Positions 33,914 to 41,457 of a DNA stretch of 41,618 nucleotides are shown here, in pieces. The notes beneath the pieces were generated by a model. That model made no database searches. It worked only from the letters and a program-made list of their open reading frames with translations, and was not told where the DNA came from. The number at the start of each line of letters is the position of its first letter. Positions within the stretch are counted from its first letter, which is position 1. The position numbers were made by a program, and so were the translations under genes. Source of the DNA: Halegenticoccus soli (lineage in GTDB: Archaea > Halobacteriota > Halobacteria > Halobacteriales > Haloferacaceae); the NCBI RefSeq assembly GCF_002844195.1, contig NZ_PEND01000014.1, forward strand, positions 1 through 41,618. The letters run 5' to 3'.

Positions 33914-34039
33914 TGAGGGTCCAACTACGGACGAGCACCCGCCTCAACGCTCGCTCGGCGCTGACCCAACGGGATCATTCGATAGTCCCCCGATGGCCTC
34001 TCGATGCCCCCTCGGTACGTCACTCGGGATCCTCACCGA

Positions 34040-34059
34040 TTTCACTCGGTATGAGGGGT
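34040..34059 (+). repeat. Origin recognition box 6
   Basis: TTTCACTCGGTATGAGGGGT on the plus strand. It ends six bases before the TATA-like CCTTTATGG (34065-34073) of orc1, so Orc1 bound here could repress its own gene. A partial copy (CCCTCGGTACGTCACTCGG) lies at about 34009-34027. Confidence 0.75.
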
Positions 34060-34098
34060 CGATACCTTTATGGCGGTACCGACAAGCCGTGTGAGTCA

Positions 34099-35334
34099 AT
34101 GACGGATCCGGACCAGGGCGTCGATGATCCGACCGAGGAACCTGCCGATCCGTTCGCGATCGGCGACATTTTCGTCCGGGAGGAACTCCTGCGCGTCGGG
34201 TACGTTCCCGAACGGGATCGGATCATCGGCCGCGACGACGAAATTCGTGCGGTAGGAAAAGCGCTCGGTCCGGCGGTTCGGGGCGGGCCGCCGCGGAACC
34301 TTCTCATCTACGGGAAGACGGGGACGGGCAAGTCGCTCGTGTCGAAGCACATGGCCCGGGAGGCGCGTTCGCGCGCGCAGCAGAACGACGTCAACCTGAT
34401 CTACCAGTACGTCGATTGCTCGAACGAGGACACCGAAACCCGCGCCGCCCGCGAACTCGCACTCGGCGTGCGCGACACGCTCGAACCCGACCTCGACATC
34501 CCCCGCAAGGGGATCGGGGCGTCGGAGTACTTCCGTCACCTGTGGGACTTACTCGACGCGCATGACGTCAGATCGCTGATCGTCATCCTCGACGAGGTCG
34601 ACAAACTCGACGGCGACGACGACATCCTCATGACGCTCTCTCGCGCCGAGGAGACCGGCAAGACCGACACCTACGTCGGAATCATCGCGATCAGCAACAA
34701 AATCCAGTACCGCGAGACCATCGGCGAACGCGTCGATTCGAGCCTCCAGGACAGGGAGTTCGTCTTCCACCCCTACGACGCGAATCAGCTCCGGCAGATC
34801 CTCGAAAACCGGCGGGACGCGTTCCGAGACGGGGTTCTCTCCGACGAGGTGATCCCGCGGGTCGCCGCGCTCGCCGCGCGGGAGCACGGCGACGCCCGCA
34901 AGGCCATCGACATCCTGCGCTACGCGGGGGCGATAGCGGAAGAGACCGAGTCCTCGACGGTGACGGAGGACCACATCGATCAGGCGATGGAACGCGCCGA
35001 GGCTGACCGCTTCTCGGAGCTGGTGTCGGGATCCACCCCGCACGTGAAGTACATCCTGATCGCGTTGGCCTCGCTGACCCTGAGCCGATCGAAGGACGAG
35101 TTCGCCAAGAAGGACATCTACACCGCGTACAAGAAGGTCTGCCGGAACGAGGGATCCGATCCGATCTCCTGGGATCGGGTCTCCCGCCTGCTGAAAGAGC
35201 AATCGTTCCTCGGGATCACCGAGAGTCGGCACACGGGGGGCGGGTACGAGAAGGGAAGCTATCGGGTTCACTCGCTGAATCGAGATCCGGAGATTGTCCT
35301 GAAGGCGCTCAATTCCGGCAAGGATCCCATCTGA
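34099..35334 (+). CDS. orc1: Orc1/Cdc6 replication initiator
   Basis: A 411-residue AAA+ ATPase. FVREELLRVGYVPERDRIIGRDDEI is the usual N-terminal lead-in, Walker A is YGKTGTGKS (71-79), Walker B LIVILDEVDKL (160-170, Asp165-Glu166), sensor 1 IIAISNKI, and sensor 2 is in REHGDARKAIDILRYAG. Residues about 320-405 form the winged helix (LTLSRSKDEFAKKDIYTAYKKVC ... LLKEQSFLGITESR) that reads origin boxes. It binds the boxes upstream and loads the MCM helicase. ATG at 34099 is chosen because a TATA-like box lies 26-34 bases ahead; the longer frame runs through the origin boxes and is non-coding. Confidence 0.95.
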   Translation: MTDPDQGVDDPTEEPADPFAIGDIFVREELLRVGYVPERDRIIGRDDEIRAVGKALGPAVRGGPPRNLLIYGKTGTGKSLVSKHMAREARSRAQQNDVNLIYQYVDCSNEDTETRAARELALGVRDTLEPDLDIPRKGIGASEYFRHLWDLLDAHDVRSLIVILDEVDKLDGDDDILMTLSRAEETGKTDTYVGIIAISNKIQYRETIGERVDSSLQDREFVFHPYDANQLRQILENRRDAFRDGVLSDEVIPRVAALAAREHGDARKAIDILRYAGAIAEETESSTVTEDHIDQAMERAEADRFSELVSGSTPHVKYILIALASLTLSRSKDEFAKKDIYTAYKKVCRNEGSDPISWDRVSRLLKEQSFLGITESRHTGGGYEKGSYRVHSLNRDPEIVLKALNSGKDPI

Positions 35335-35777
35335 CTTTCGAACGCGTTGACGCCTCGCCGAACGGTTCGATTCCCGCCGCGAGTCGGCTCGGTCGCGTGA
35401 TCGCGTCGATCTGCTGACTTCATCTGTCGCGCGCTTACATCGTCGCGTTATCGCCTCACTCATGCGAACCAGTCCGGCCGCATGTGTCAACTGGCCGCGT
35501 GCGGGTAGTTCGACCGCCCAGCGGCGGTTCCGTTTGGGTTCCGTTTGATCCCAAGCTCCGTCAGTTCGATCCGCAAGCCCCGTCAATACGACGTACCTCT
35601 CGATTTGAAAGCGCCAACGCAATCCGAAAACAGCCGAATGAGCCGTGATCGATTTCGCCCGAAGCGAAACAATCGGTATAATATACTGTTATCACGATTC
35701 GAGTATCTAAGAATCGAGATTTGCCGATACGGAAACTCAGCCGCTGTCTTTATGCTGGATCGTGATCTAGGCCCTGC
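35335..35777. other. Intergenic region between orc1 and the antiporter operon
   Basis: No gene is seen. GGTTCCGTTTG is repeated twice in tandem near 35526-35547. TCTTTATG at 35747-35754 lies 24-31 bases before the ATG at 35778, a TATA-like element suited to a leaderless transcript. The last 130 bases are AT-rich. Confidence 0.4.
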
Positions 35778-36323
35778 ATGACGATCGAGCGGTCATCGAT
35801 CGTGGAGTCCCTACCCATGTCCACCCTGATAATCGGAGGCGGACACGTCGGCTTCGCCCTCGCCGAACGGCTCGGTTCACGGCCCGGCTCCGTCCTGCTC
35901 ATCGATACGGACGCCGGCGTCGTCGAACGGGCCCGAAAACGCGGTATCGAGGCCCGGAGAGTCGAGTTCACGGACGTCAACGCGCTTCGAAACGCCGGCG
36001 TCCGCCGGACGGACGTTGCGGTCGTCGCGACGGACCGCGACGCCGTCAACCTCCTCGTCGCGCAGCTACTCAGGACGCGGTTCGACGTCGACCGCGTACT
36101 CGTGTGCGTGAACGATCCGCGGAATCGAGAACCGTTCGAGGAACTCGGCATCGACACGGTGTGCCGGGCGGACACGCTTTCGCGCGCTCTTGCGCGAAGA
36201 CTGAGCGGACCCTCCCTCGGAGCCCGACGAACCAGCCACGTCGAAGACGCTGATAACGCCGGAGGCACCGATCGGACTGAGGACCGACGAAACGGCGACG
36301 GACGATCGACGCGGGAGGCGTAA
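35778..36323 (+). CDS. TrkA-N (RCK-type) NAD-binding regulatory protein
   Basis: A 181-residue protein. STLIIGGGHVGFALAERLG is the GxGxxG NAD-binding turn and VLLIDTD the next strand with its acidic end; VRRTDVAVVATDRDAVNLLVAQLLR and RVLVCVNDPRNREPFEELGID complete the Rossmann fold of RCK/TrkA-N domains, which gate potassium or cation transporters. Residues after 150 are a charged, disordered tail. Its stop lies two bases before the GTG start of the antiporter gene, so the two form an operon and this is probably its cytoplasmic gating subunit. Met14 (35817) is an alternative start; 35778 is kept for its TATA spacing. Confidence 0.85.
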   Translation: MTIERSSIVESLPMSTLIIGGGHVGFALAERLGSRPGSVLLIDTDAGVVERARKRGIEARRVEFTDVNALRNAGVRRTDVAVVATDRDAVNLLVAQLLRTRFDVDRVLVCVNDPRNREPFEELGIDTVCRADTLSRALARRLSGPSLGARRTSHVEDADNAGGTDRTEDRRNGDGRSTREA

Positions 36324-36325
36324 CC

Positions 36326-38608
36326 GTGCAGGTCATCCAGCCGCTGGGCCACCACGAACTGCTCGTCCTGTTTCTTCAGCTGTTCCTGCTCCTCTTTGTC
36401 GCCCGTGGGCTCGGAGAGCTCGCCCGCCGCGCGAACCTCCCCTCGGTCGTCGGCGAGCTGCTCGCGGGGATCGTTCTCGGGCCGTCGATCCTCGCGGCGA
36501 TCGCGCCCGGGCTGTTCACCGCCCTGTTTCCGCAGGAGGCCGCGCAGTATCACCTCCTGGAGGTCGTCTCCTGGTTCGGACTGATCATGCTCCTCATCCT
36601 CACCGGGCTGGAGACCGATCTCGATCTTATCCAGAGCCGGGCGAAGTCGGCGACCTACATCTCGATAGCGGGTATCGTCGTCCCCTTCGCGCTCGGATTC
36701 GGGCTCGCGTACAACCTCCCCGACGCGTTCCTCGCGGGAGCCGACCAGCGCCTCGTCTTCAGCCTCTTCGTCGCCACGGCGCTGTCCATCTCTGCGATCC
36801 CGGTCATCGCGAAGGTGTTGATGGAGATGGACGTGATCCGCCGCGACATCGGGCAGATCACGCTCGCGGCCGGGATGATAAACGACACCATCGGGTGGGT
36901 GTTGCTCGCCGTCGTCGCCGGACTCGCCCGAAGCGGGGCGATCGACCTCGGTTCCCTCGGGACGACGTTGGTCTCGATGGCCGCGTTCTTCGGCCTCGCG
37001 TTCACCCTCGGCGACCGCGCCGTCCGGCGCATCTTCCGCTGGGTGGACAACGCCATCGGCGGCGTGACGGCGAAGATCACCACGCTGATGATCCTCGCCC
37101 TCGGCGTCGGCTCGATAACCCACTACATGCACCTCGAAGCGGTGCTCGGCGCGTTCGTCGTCGGCATCCTCGTCGGTCAGACCAAGCGGTTCGGCCAAGA
37201 ACCACAGCACGTCTTCGAGATCGTTACCATCGGGATCTTCGCGCCCATCTTCTTCGCGACGGCGGGCCTCCGCGTCGATCTCACCGCGATGGCCGACCCG
37301 ACGGTGTTCCTCGTCGGGATGGCGGTGCTCGCCGTCGCCATCGTCGGAAAGTTCGTCGGGTCGTACGCGGGCGCGAAGGCTGCCGGTCTCGGCGACTGGG
37401 AAGGGATCGCGATGGGTGCCGGAATGAACGCCCGCGGCGCGATGGAGATCATCATCGCGACCATCGGACTGAGCCTCAACGTGCTCACCTCCGAGATGTA
37501 CACGATCATCGTCATGGTCGCCATCGTGACCTCCCTGATGGCGCCGCCCCTGCTCAGGTGGACTCTCCCGAAGGTCGCGATGACCGACGAGGAACGGGAC
37601 CGCCTCGAACGCGAGGAGCGCCAGCGGCAGAGCTTCCTCGGAAACGTCACCCGGGTCCTGCTGCCGACGCGGTGCAGCGCGGACTCGCAGTTCGCGGCTC
37701 AGCTGGTCGGTCACTTCGCCCGCAACCGCGAGATCGAGGTGACGAACATGTACGTCCCGCGCGCCACGGAGCCGTCGCCGGGCGGCCGATCGATCGTAGA
37801 CCGGCTCCGCCGCGTGCTTCCGGGCCGAAACGGTTCCGACGCCGTCCCCGACGGCGGCTCGGCCGCGACGACCGCGGAAACGGCGGCCGCGGATCGCCGA
37901 GCGACGACGTGTCTCGGGCGGATGCGCGAGCAGCTCGCGCTGTCCAACGACAGCGTCAGGGGGATCGTCCGCCCGATCGAGGCGACTACCAGCCAGACGG
38001 TCCTCTCGGAGGCGCGGAACGGGTACGACATGCTCGTCCTCGGCGTGAGCGAACGCGCCGGTACGCCCGACGGACCGCTTTTCAACACCGAGGTGGACGA
38101 CGTGATTCTGGAGTCGCCGTGTCCGCTCATGGTCGTCAACTCCGACGTGGTCGCGACCGGGGGCACCCTCGACAAGACCGACCTCGACCGGATCCTTCTG
38201 CCGACCGTCGGGACCGAGTACAACCGCCACGCCGCCGAGGTCGCGTTCGCCATCGCGCAGGAACGCGGCGCGCTGGTTGAGGTCGTCCACGTGGTCAACC
38301 GACCGCAGCTCGACGAGCTGTTCGTCGAGGAGCCGGACATGTCGTCGGCGCGGGCGCTCGGCGAGGAGATCGTCGACCGGGAGGCCGACCTCGGTCGACA
38401 GATGGGCGCGGAAGTCACGACGCGGGTGATCGTCGGCGACGACGAACCCGAGCGCGAGATCCTCCGCCTCGCCGAGAAGAACGACGACGACCTGCTCGTC
38501 CTCGGAAGCAACATCCGGACCGTCTCCCAGCGGGCGTTCTTCGGTCACCGCGTCGAGCACATCATCCGGAACTCGGATCGCCCCGTCGCGGTCATCAGCT
38601 CGCTCTGA
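36326..38608 (+). CDS. CPA2/Kef-type cation:proton antiporter with two C-terminal Usp domains
   Basis: A 760-residue membrane protein starting at GTG. Residues about 10-395 are the antiporter part with 12 or so helices, including LPSVVGELLAGIVLGPSIL, LIMLLILTGLETDLDLI, ATALSISAIPVIAKVLMEM and INDTIGWVLLAVVAGLA with the conserved Asp pair region, then GAFVVGILVGQTKRF and GAGMNARGAMEIIIATIG. Residues about 435-595 form a degenerate Usp domain (VTRVLLPTRCSADSQFAAQL ... CPLMVVNS) and 610-760 a second (LDRILLPTVGTEYNRHAAEV ... RPVAVISSL). It exchanges K+ or Na+ for protons and the Usp part is likely regulatory. Coupled to the TrkA-N gene two bases upstream. Confidence 0.92.
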   Translation: MQVIQPLGHHELLVLFLQLFLLLFVARGLGELARRANLPSVVGELLAGIVLGPSILAAIAPGLFTALFPQEAAQYHLLEVVSWFGLIMLLILTGLETDLDLIQSRAKSATYISIAGIVVPFALGFGLAYNLPDAFLAGADQRLVFSLFVATALSISAIPVIAKVLMEMDVIRRDIGQITLAAGMINDTIGWVLLAVVAGLARSGAIDLGSLGTTLVSMAAFFGLAFTLGDRAVRRIFRWVDNAIGGVTAKITTLMILALGVGSITHYMHLEAVLGAFVVGILVGQTKRFGQEPQHVFEIVTIGIFAPIFFATAGLRVDLTAMADPTVFLVGMAVLAVAIVGKFVGSYAGAKAAGLGDWEGIAMGAGMNARGAMEIIIATIGLSLNVLTSEMYTIIVMVAIVTSLMAPPLLRWTLPKVAMTDEERDRLEREERQRQSFLGNVTRVLLPTRCSADSQFAAQLVGHFARNREIEVTNMYVPRATEPSPGGRSIVDRLRRVLPGRNGSDAVPDGGSAATTAETAAADRRATTCLGRMREQLALSNDSVRGIVRPIEATTSQTVLSEARNGYDMLVLGVSERAGTPDGPLFNTEVDDVILESPCPLMVVNSDVVATGGTLDKTDLDRILLPTVGTEYNRHAAEVAFAIAQERGALVEVVHVVNRPQLDELFVEEPDMSSARALGEEIVDREADLGRQMGAEVTTRVIVGDDEPEREILRLAEKNDDDLLVLGSNIRTVSQRAFFGHRVEHIIRNSDRPVAVISSL

Positions 38609-38844
38609 GCGGCGGCCCCGCTCTCTTCCGTTTCATCGTCTCGCTCTCCTCGTCTCATCGTCCCGCTCTCTGCCGTCTCACCGTCGTTCGACGGTCGCAC
38701 CCGAGCGATCGTCGGCCCTACCGACGATCATCGTTCGTCCCGTCGACGATCGTCCCCCTGTCGACGATCGCCGTCCGTCGCGCCGACATTCCCGCCCGGC
38801 GACGGATGTGAGCGTACATTTGAGCCGGCGTTGATCTCACACCC
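38609..38844. repeat. Low-complexity spacer rich in GACGATCGTC-like words
   Basis: The spacer begins with near repeats of CTCTCCTCGTCTCATCGTC and then has several GACGATCGTC/GACGATCG words (at about 38705-38770) in alternating orientation. No coding frame. Its function is unknown; it may be a degenerate repeat array or terminator cluster. Confidence 0.4.
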
Positions 38845-39063
38845 ATGGACGAACTTGACCGGTTAAAACGTCGAACGCGCAGACTCGAAGCGCACGTGTT
38901 CGGTGCCGAGGCGGAGGACCACGTCGATCCGCTCACGCACCGCGTCACGCTGCTCGAACGGGACGTTTACGGGCGCGAAAATCTGTCCCGGTTGGCGGAG
39001 CGAATCGAATCGCTCGAAGTCCGCTGCGACGAACTCGAACGCCGTCTCGTGGACAAACCCTGA
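38845..39063 (+). CDS. Small coiled-coil protein, 72 residues
   Basis: A very charged, mostly helical protein: MDELDRLKRRTRRLEAHVFG, then DPLTHRVTLLERDVYG and NLSRLAERIESLEVRCDELERRL, with Leu/Val at heptad spacing. The two 'RRLEAHVFG' and 'TLLERDVYG' turns look like an internal duplication. No enzyme motif. It has strong GC3 bias like a real gene. I do not recognise a family; it may be a cytoplasmic scaffold or a small interacting protein. Confidence 0.65.
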   Translation: MDELDRLKRRTRRLEAHVFGAEAEDHVDPLTHRVTLLERDVYGRENLSRLAERIESLEVRCDELERRLVDKP

Positions 39064-39183
39064 GGGTCCGAACCACTCGGCGATGCGCCGCTGTGCCCGA
39101 GACCGGAGCGAAGCGGACCTGCCGATTCCCGCCCTCCGACCGACCCCCGGGCGTGCACGCCGGCGGAGCCGCCGCGTCCTCCC

Positions 39184-39330
39184 TCACGGTGCGAACACCG
39201 CTCGAACGCGTCCGTCCTCTCTGTGCTTGAACATCTCGTAGCCGCGCGGCGCGTCCTCCAGAGAGAACCGGTGCGTCGCCAGGTACGACGGGTCCATCCC
39301 GATTTCGTCCGACGATCTCCGCCGCGACGA
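39184..39330 (-). pseudogene. C-terminal relic of a zinc alcohol dehydrogenase
   Basis: The minus strand frame ending at TGA 39184-39186 reads SSDEIGMDPSYLATHRFSLE, DAPRGYEMFKHREDGRV and RAVFAP. This is the standard end of glutathione-independent formaldehyde/alcohol dehydrogenases (YLATHRxxLEDAPRGYExFxxxEDGxxRxVxxP). Upstream of about 39330 the similarity stops and nothing of the metal or NAD sites is found. A leftover of a deleted gene, from a different dehydrogenase than the one at 22687. Confidence 0.7.
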
Positions 39331-39414
39331 CCGTCTCCGTCGTCTCGGATCCGACGAGAAAATGGTGTATTCCGTAGTTCGACCGCATAACGATGCCAGC
39401 CGCGTCAGAAAGGC

Positions 39415-41043
39415 CTACGCGCAGCCTTCCTGCGTCTGCTCGGCGGTGTTCGTCGCTTCGGCGGTGGCGTACTGCGTGTTGACGTTCTGCTGGTAGTTCA
39501 CCTGGTGAGACTCGGCCTCGCCGTTGTCCTGGGCGTACGCGATCGCGGCGTACTGCTCGTTGTAGTTCAGCTGCTCGACGTACTGGACCTGCTCGACGGC
39601 GGCCCTGGCCTCCTGCTCGTTGACCTGCCGCTGGTTGCCGTTGTCGTAGTCGACGGACCACCTGTCGTCCTCACCGTCGCTGCTCAGGAGGATCTGGGTC
39701 TGCGACCCGTCGGCCTGCGACTGCTCGCTCTCGTTCGTCGCCTCGGCGACGGCGATCTGCGCGTTCACGTTGGACTGGTAGCTCTCCTGGAACGCGGTCG
39801 CCCGACTGCAGTTCCGGGCGATCGCGACGGCGGCGGTCTGCAGGTTGACGTTCTCCTGGTCGACTTCCTGCGACTGGACCACCGTGGCCTCGGCCTCCTG
39901 CGTGTTCTCCTGTTCGGCCGCCTCCTCCGCGGCGGCCGATCTGGCTTCCGCGGAGATGTCGTCCATCTTCGAGGCGAGCGCGTCGGCCTCGTCGGTCGAG
40001 TCGTCGGACCCCGTGGACGCGACGGACCCGGCGGAGGCGACGCACGTCAGCGGGGTCTGCGCCTGCTTTTCGAGCTCGTTCGCCTGTTCATCGAGCGTCT
40101 CGATCTGCTCGTCGAGCGACTGCGTCTGTTCGTTGAAGTTCGCCGCGGACGCGGACGCGAGCTGCCTGTTCACGTTGACCTGGTAGCTCTCCTGCACCGC
40201 GAGTGCGACGCTGCCCTCGCCGACGGCGATGGCGATCGCGTACCCCTGGTCGTTGACGTTCAGCTGATCGACGTCCTGATCCTGCTCCACGGAAGCGTTG
40301 GCCTCCTGGGAACTCGACTGCTCGCCGGCCCCGTCCTGCGCCTGCTCGCTGACGTTCGTCGCTTCGGCAACGCCGACCTGGAGGTTCTCGTTAGACTGGT
40401 AGCTCCGCTGGTACGCCGTCGCCTCGCTCTTCTCGGCCGAGAGCGCGACCGCGGCGCTCTGGTTGCTGTAGTTCAGCTGCTCGACGTCCTGCTCCTGATC
40501 GACGCTGGCGTCGGCCGCCTGCGCGCTCTCCTGGACGCCGCCGCTCGTGTCGACGACGTAGCCGGAGTACTCGCGGGAGCACTCGTCGGCGAAGACGATG
40601 TGCACGTTACCGACGTTCTTGATCGACACCTCCTGCGTCTGGTCGGCGGCGTTGATCGAGTTCGCCTCGCCCTCCTGCGTGTTCTCGTTCGCCTGGTAGG
40701 TGCGCTGGATCGCCTTGGCGTCGCCGCCGTCGATGGAGATGGCGACCGCGCCGCTCTGCTGGTTGATGTTCAGCTGATCGACGTCCTGGTACTGCTCGAC
40801 GCGCGCGGACGCCTCCTGTGTGATTTCCTGTCTGTGCTCTTCGACCCATTCGGAGAGGTCCTCGGTGTCGGCGCCGAAGACGATGTACACGTCGTCGTCG
40901 CCGCTGAGCGTCAGTACTCCGTCTTCGCTCTCCTCCGCCGTGGCGACGGAGCCGACGGCGCCGGCGCCGGCGAGCGTCGAGACGAGGAGCGTTCCGAACG
41001 AGCGTCGCGATATCGGTAGCCGCTGATTCGATTTGTTGACCAT
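39415..41043 (-). CDS. Tat-exported protein with five Gln/Asn-rich repeats (curli-like fibre candidate)
   Basis: A 542-residue secreted protein. Tat leader: PISRRSFGTLLVSTLAGAGA (10-29), cleavage after SVATA. Five repeats of 58-59 residues lie at about 80-137, 179-236, 250-308, 386-443 and 481-538. Each reads AxVxQxQxVxQLNxNxQ, an AAxAxA strand, a loop with acidic residues, then QxxYQxNxNxQ, a small-residue strand and ANxxxQxQ. Regular Gln/Asn ladders with alternating Ala/Val recall curli CsgA repeats, which stack into amyloid fibres. VYIVFGADTEDLSEW (52-66) and VHIVFADECSREYSG (147-161) are a second repeated motif. Residues 309-330 form a short coiled coil. Five Cys are spread outside the strands. 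Fibre formation is inference. No CsgB/CsgG-like gene is nearby. The ATG at 41043 gives the shortest complete Tat leader. Confidence 0.8.
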   Translation of the reverse strand: MVNKSNQRLPISRRSFGTLLVSTLAGAGAVGSVATAEESEDGVLTLSGDDDVYIVFGADTEDLSEWVEEHRQEITQEASARVEQYQDVDQLNINQQSGAVAISIDGGDAKAIQRTYQANENTQEGEANSINAADQTQEVSIKNVGNVHIVFADECSREYSGYVVDTSGGVQESAQAADASVDQEQDVEQLNYSNQSAAVALSAEKSEATAYQRSYQSNENLQVGVAEATNVSEQAQDGAGEQSSSQEANASVEQDQDVDQLNVNDQGYAIAIAVGEGSVALAVQESYQVNVNRQLASASAANFNEQTQSLDEQIETLDEQANELEKQAQTPLTCVASAGSVASTGSDDSTDEADALASKMDDISAEARSAAAEEAAEQENTQEAEATVVQSQEVDQENVNLQTAAVAIARNCSRATAFQESYQSNVNAQIAVAEATNESEQSQADGSQTQILLSSDGEDDRWSVDYDNGNQRQVNEQEARAAVEQVQYVEQLNYNEQYAAIAYAQDNGEAESHQVNYQQNVNTQYATAEATNTAEQTQEGCA

Positions 41044-41457
41044 GTTGGTATCCGTGTGCTCTCTTTCGTTTTCTTCTGACTGTGTTTCCGCCTGACCAGT
41101 GCGCTGTGCAAATTCCCATATCCGGAGTAGCACATTTGTTATTAACAGCCTGGATGAAATTACGCGGAAGTTACCTAGTTGCGGCGCGGAGGAGTCCGAC
41201 CGGTACAGACAGTCTAGCCTGAAATTCAGGAAATCGTGACTGTAACGGGCGAATACGGCCCCTGCTCCCGGACAACGTAACGGATAAATCGGGGTCTACC
41301 TCCTCCGTCCTCCGGCGCTCTGGCGAGGACGAAGGATGGCCCGAAATCCCGCCTGGAGCGTTTCAAACCCGTAGTAGGGTGCACCTACGCGTCGATCAGC
41401 CCGCCGACTTTGCCGCAAAAGGGGATTTCCGGTACGCCCGCGACGCCCCCTCGACTC
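41044..41457. other. Intergenic region upstream of the repeat protein
   Basis: It should hold the promoter of the repeat protein (minus). No clear TATA box was picked out. On the minus strand, just after the epimerase stop, a frame reads GGVAGVPEIPFCGKVGGLIDA to a TAG near 41391, which looks protein-like but has no start and is out of frame with the epimerase. Nothing else is recognised. Confidence 0.3.

Larger units (their letters stand above)
33319..34059. other. Chromosomal-type replication origin (oriC) next to orc1
   Basis: Six copies of a box close to TTCASTCGGTACGRGGGGT lie here in both orientations, upstream of an orc1/cdc6 gene: three in the left part and three in the right, with an AT-rich stretch between. 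This is the standard plan of a haloarchaeal origin, in which Orc1 binds origin recognition boxes and unwinds the AT-rich element. The boxes differ from the general archaeal consensus but share the G-rich end, so they may be specific to this Orc1. Whether it is the main chromosome or a secondary replicon cannot be told. Confidence 0.85.

Noticed and set aside
33751-34098. N-terminal extension of the orc1 frame
   Set aside because: It runs through the origin boxes and the TATA-like element; the Orc1 family start is at 34099.
35750-38560. 936-codon minus-strand frame opposite the antiporter
   Set aside because: Composition is a GC-rich shadow (Arg/Asp/Glu-rich, no fold), and the plus strand encodes an evident antiporter.
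38700-38775. Repeated GACGATCGTC words considered as a CRISPR or operator array
   Set aside because: Spacing is irregular and orientation alternates; looks like low-complexity sequence.
39505-41019. 504-codon plus-strand frame opposite the repeat protein, rich in Leu/Val
   Set aside because: Its regularity is caused by the repeats on the minus strand; no start context or family match.
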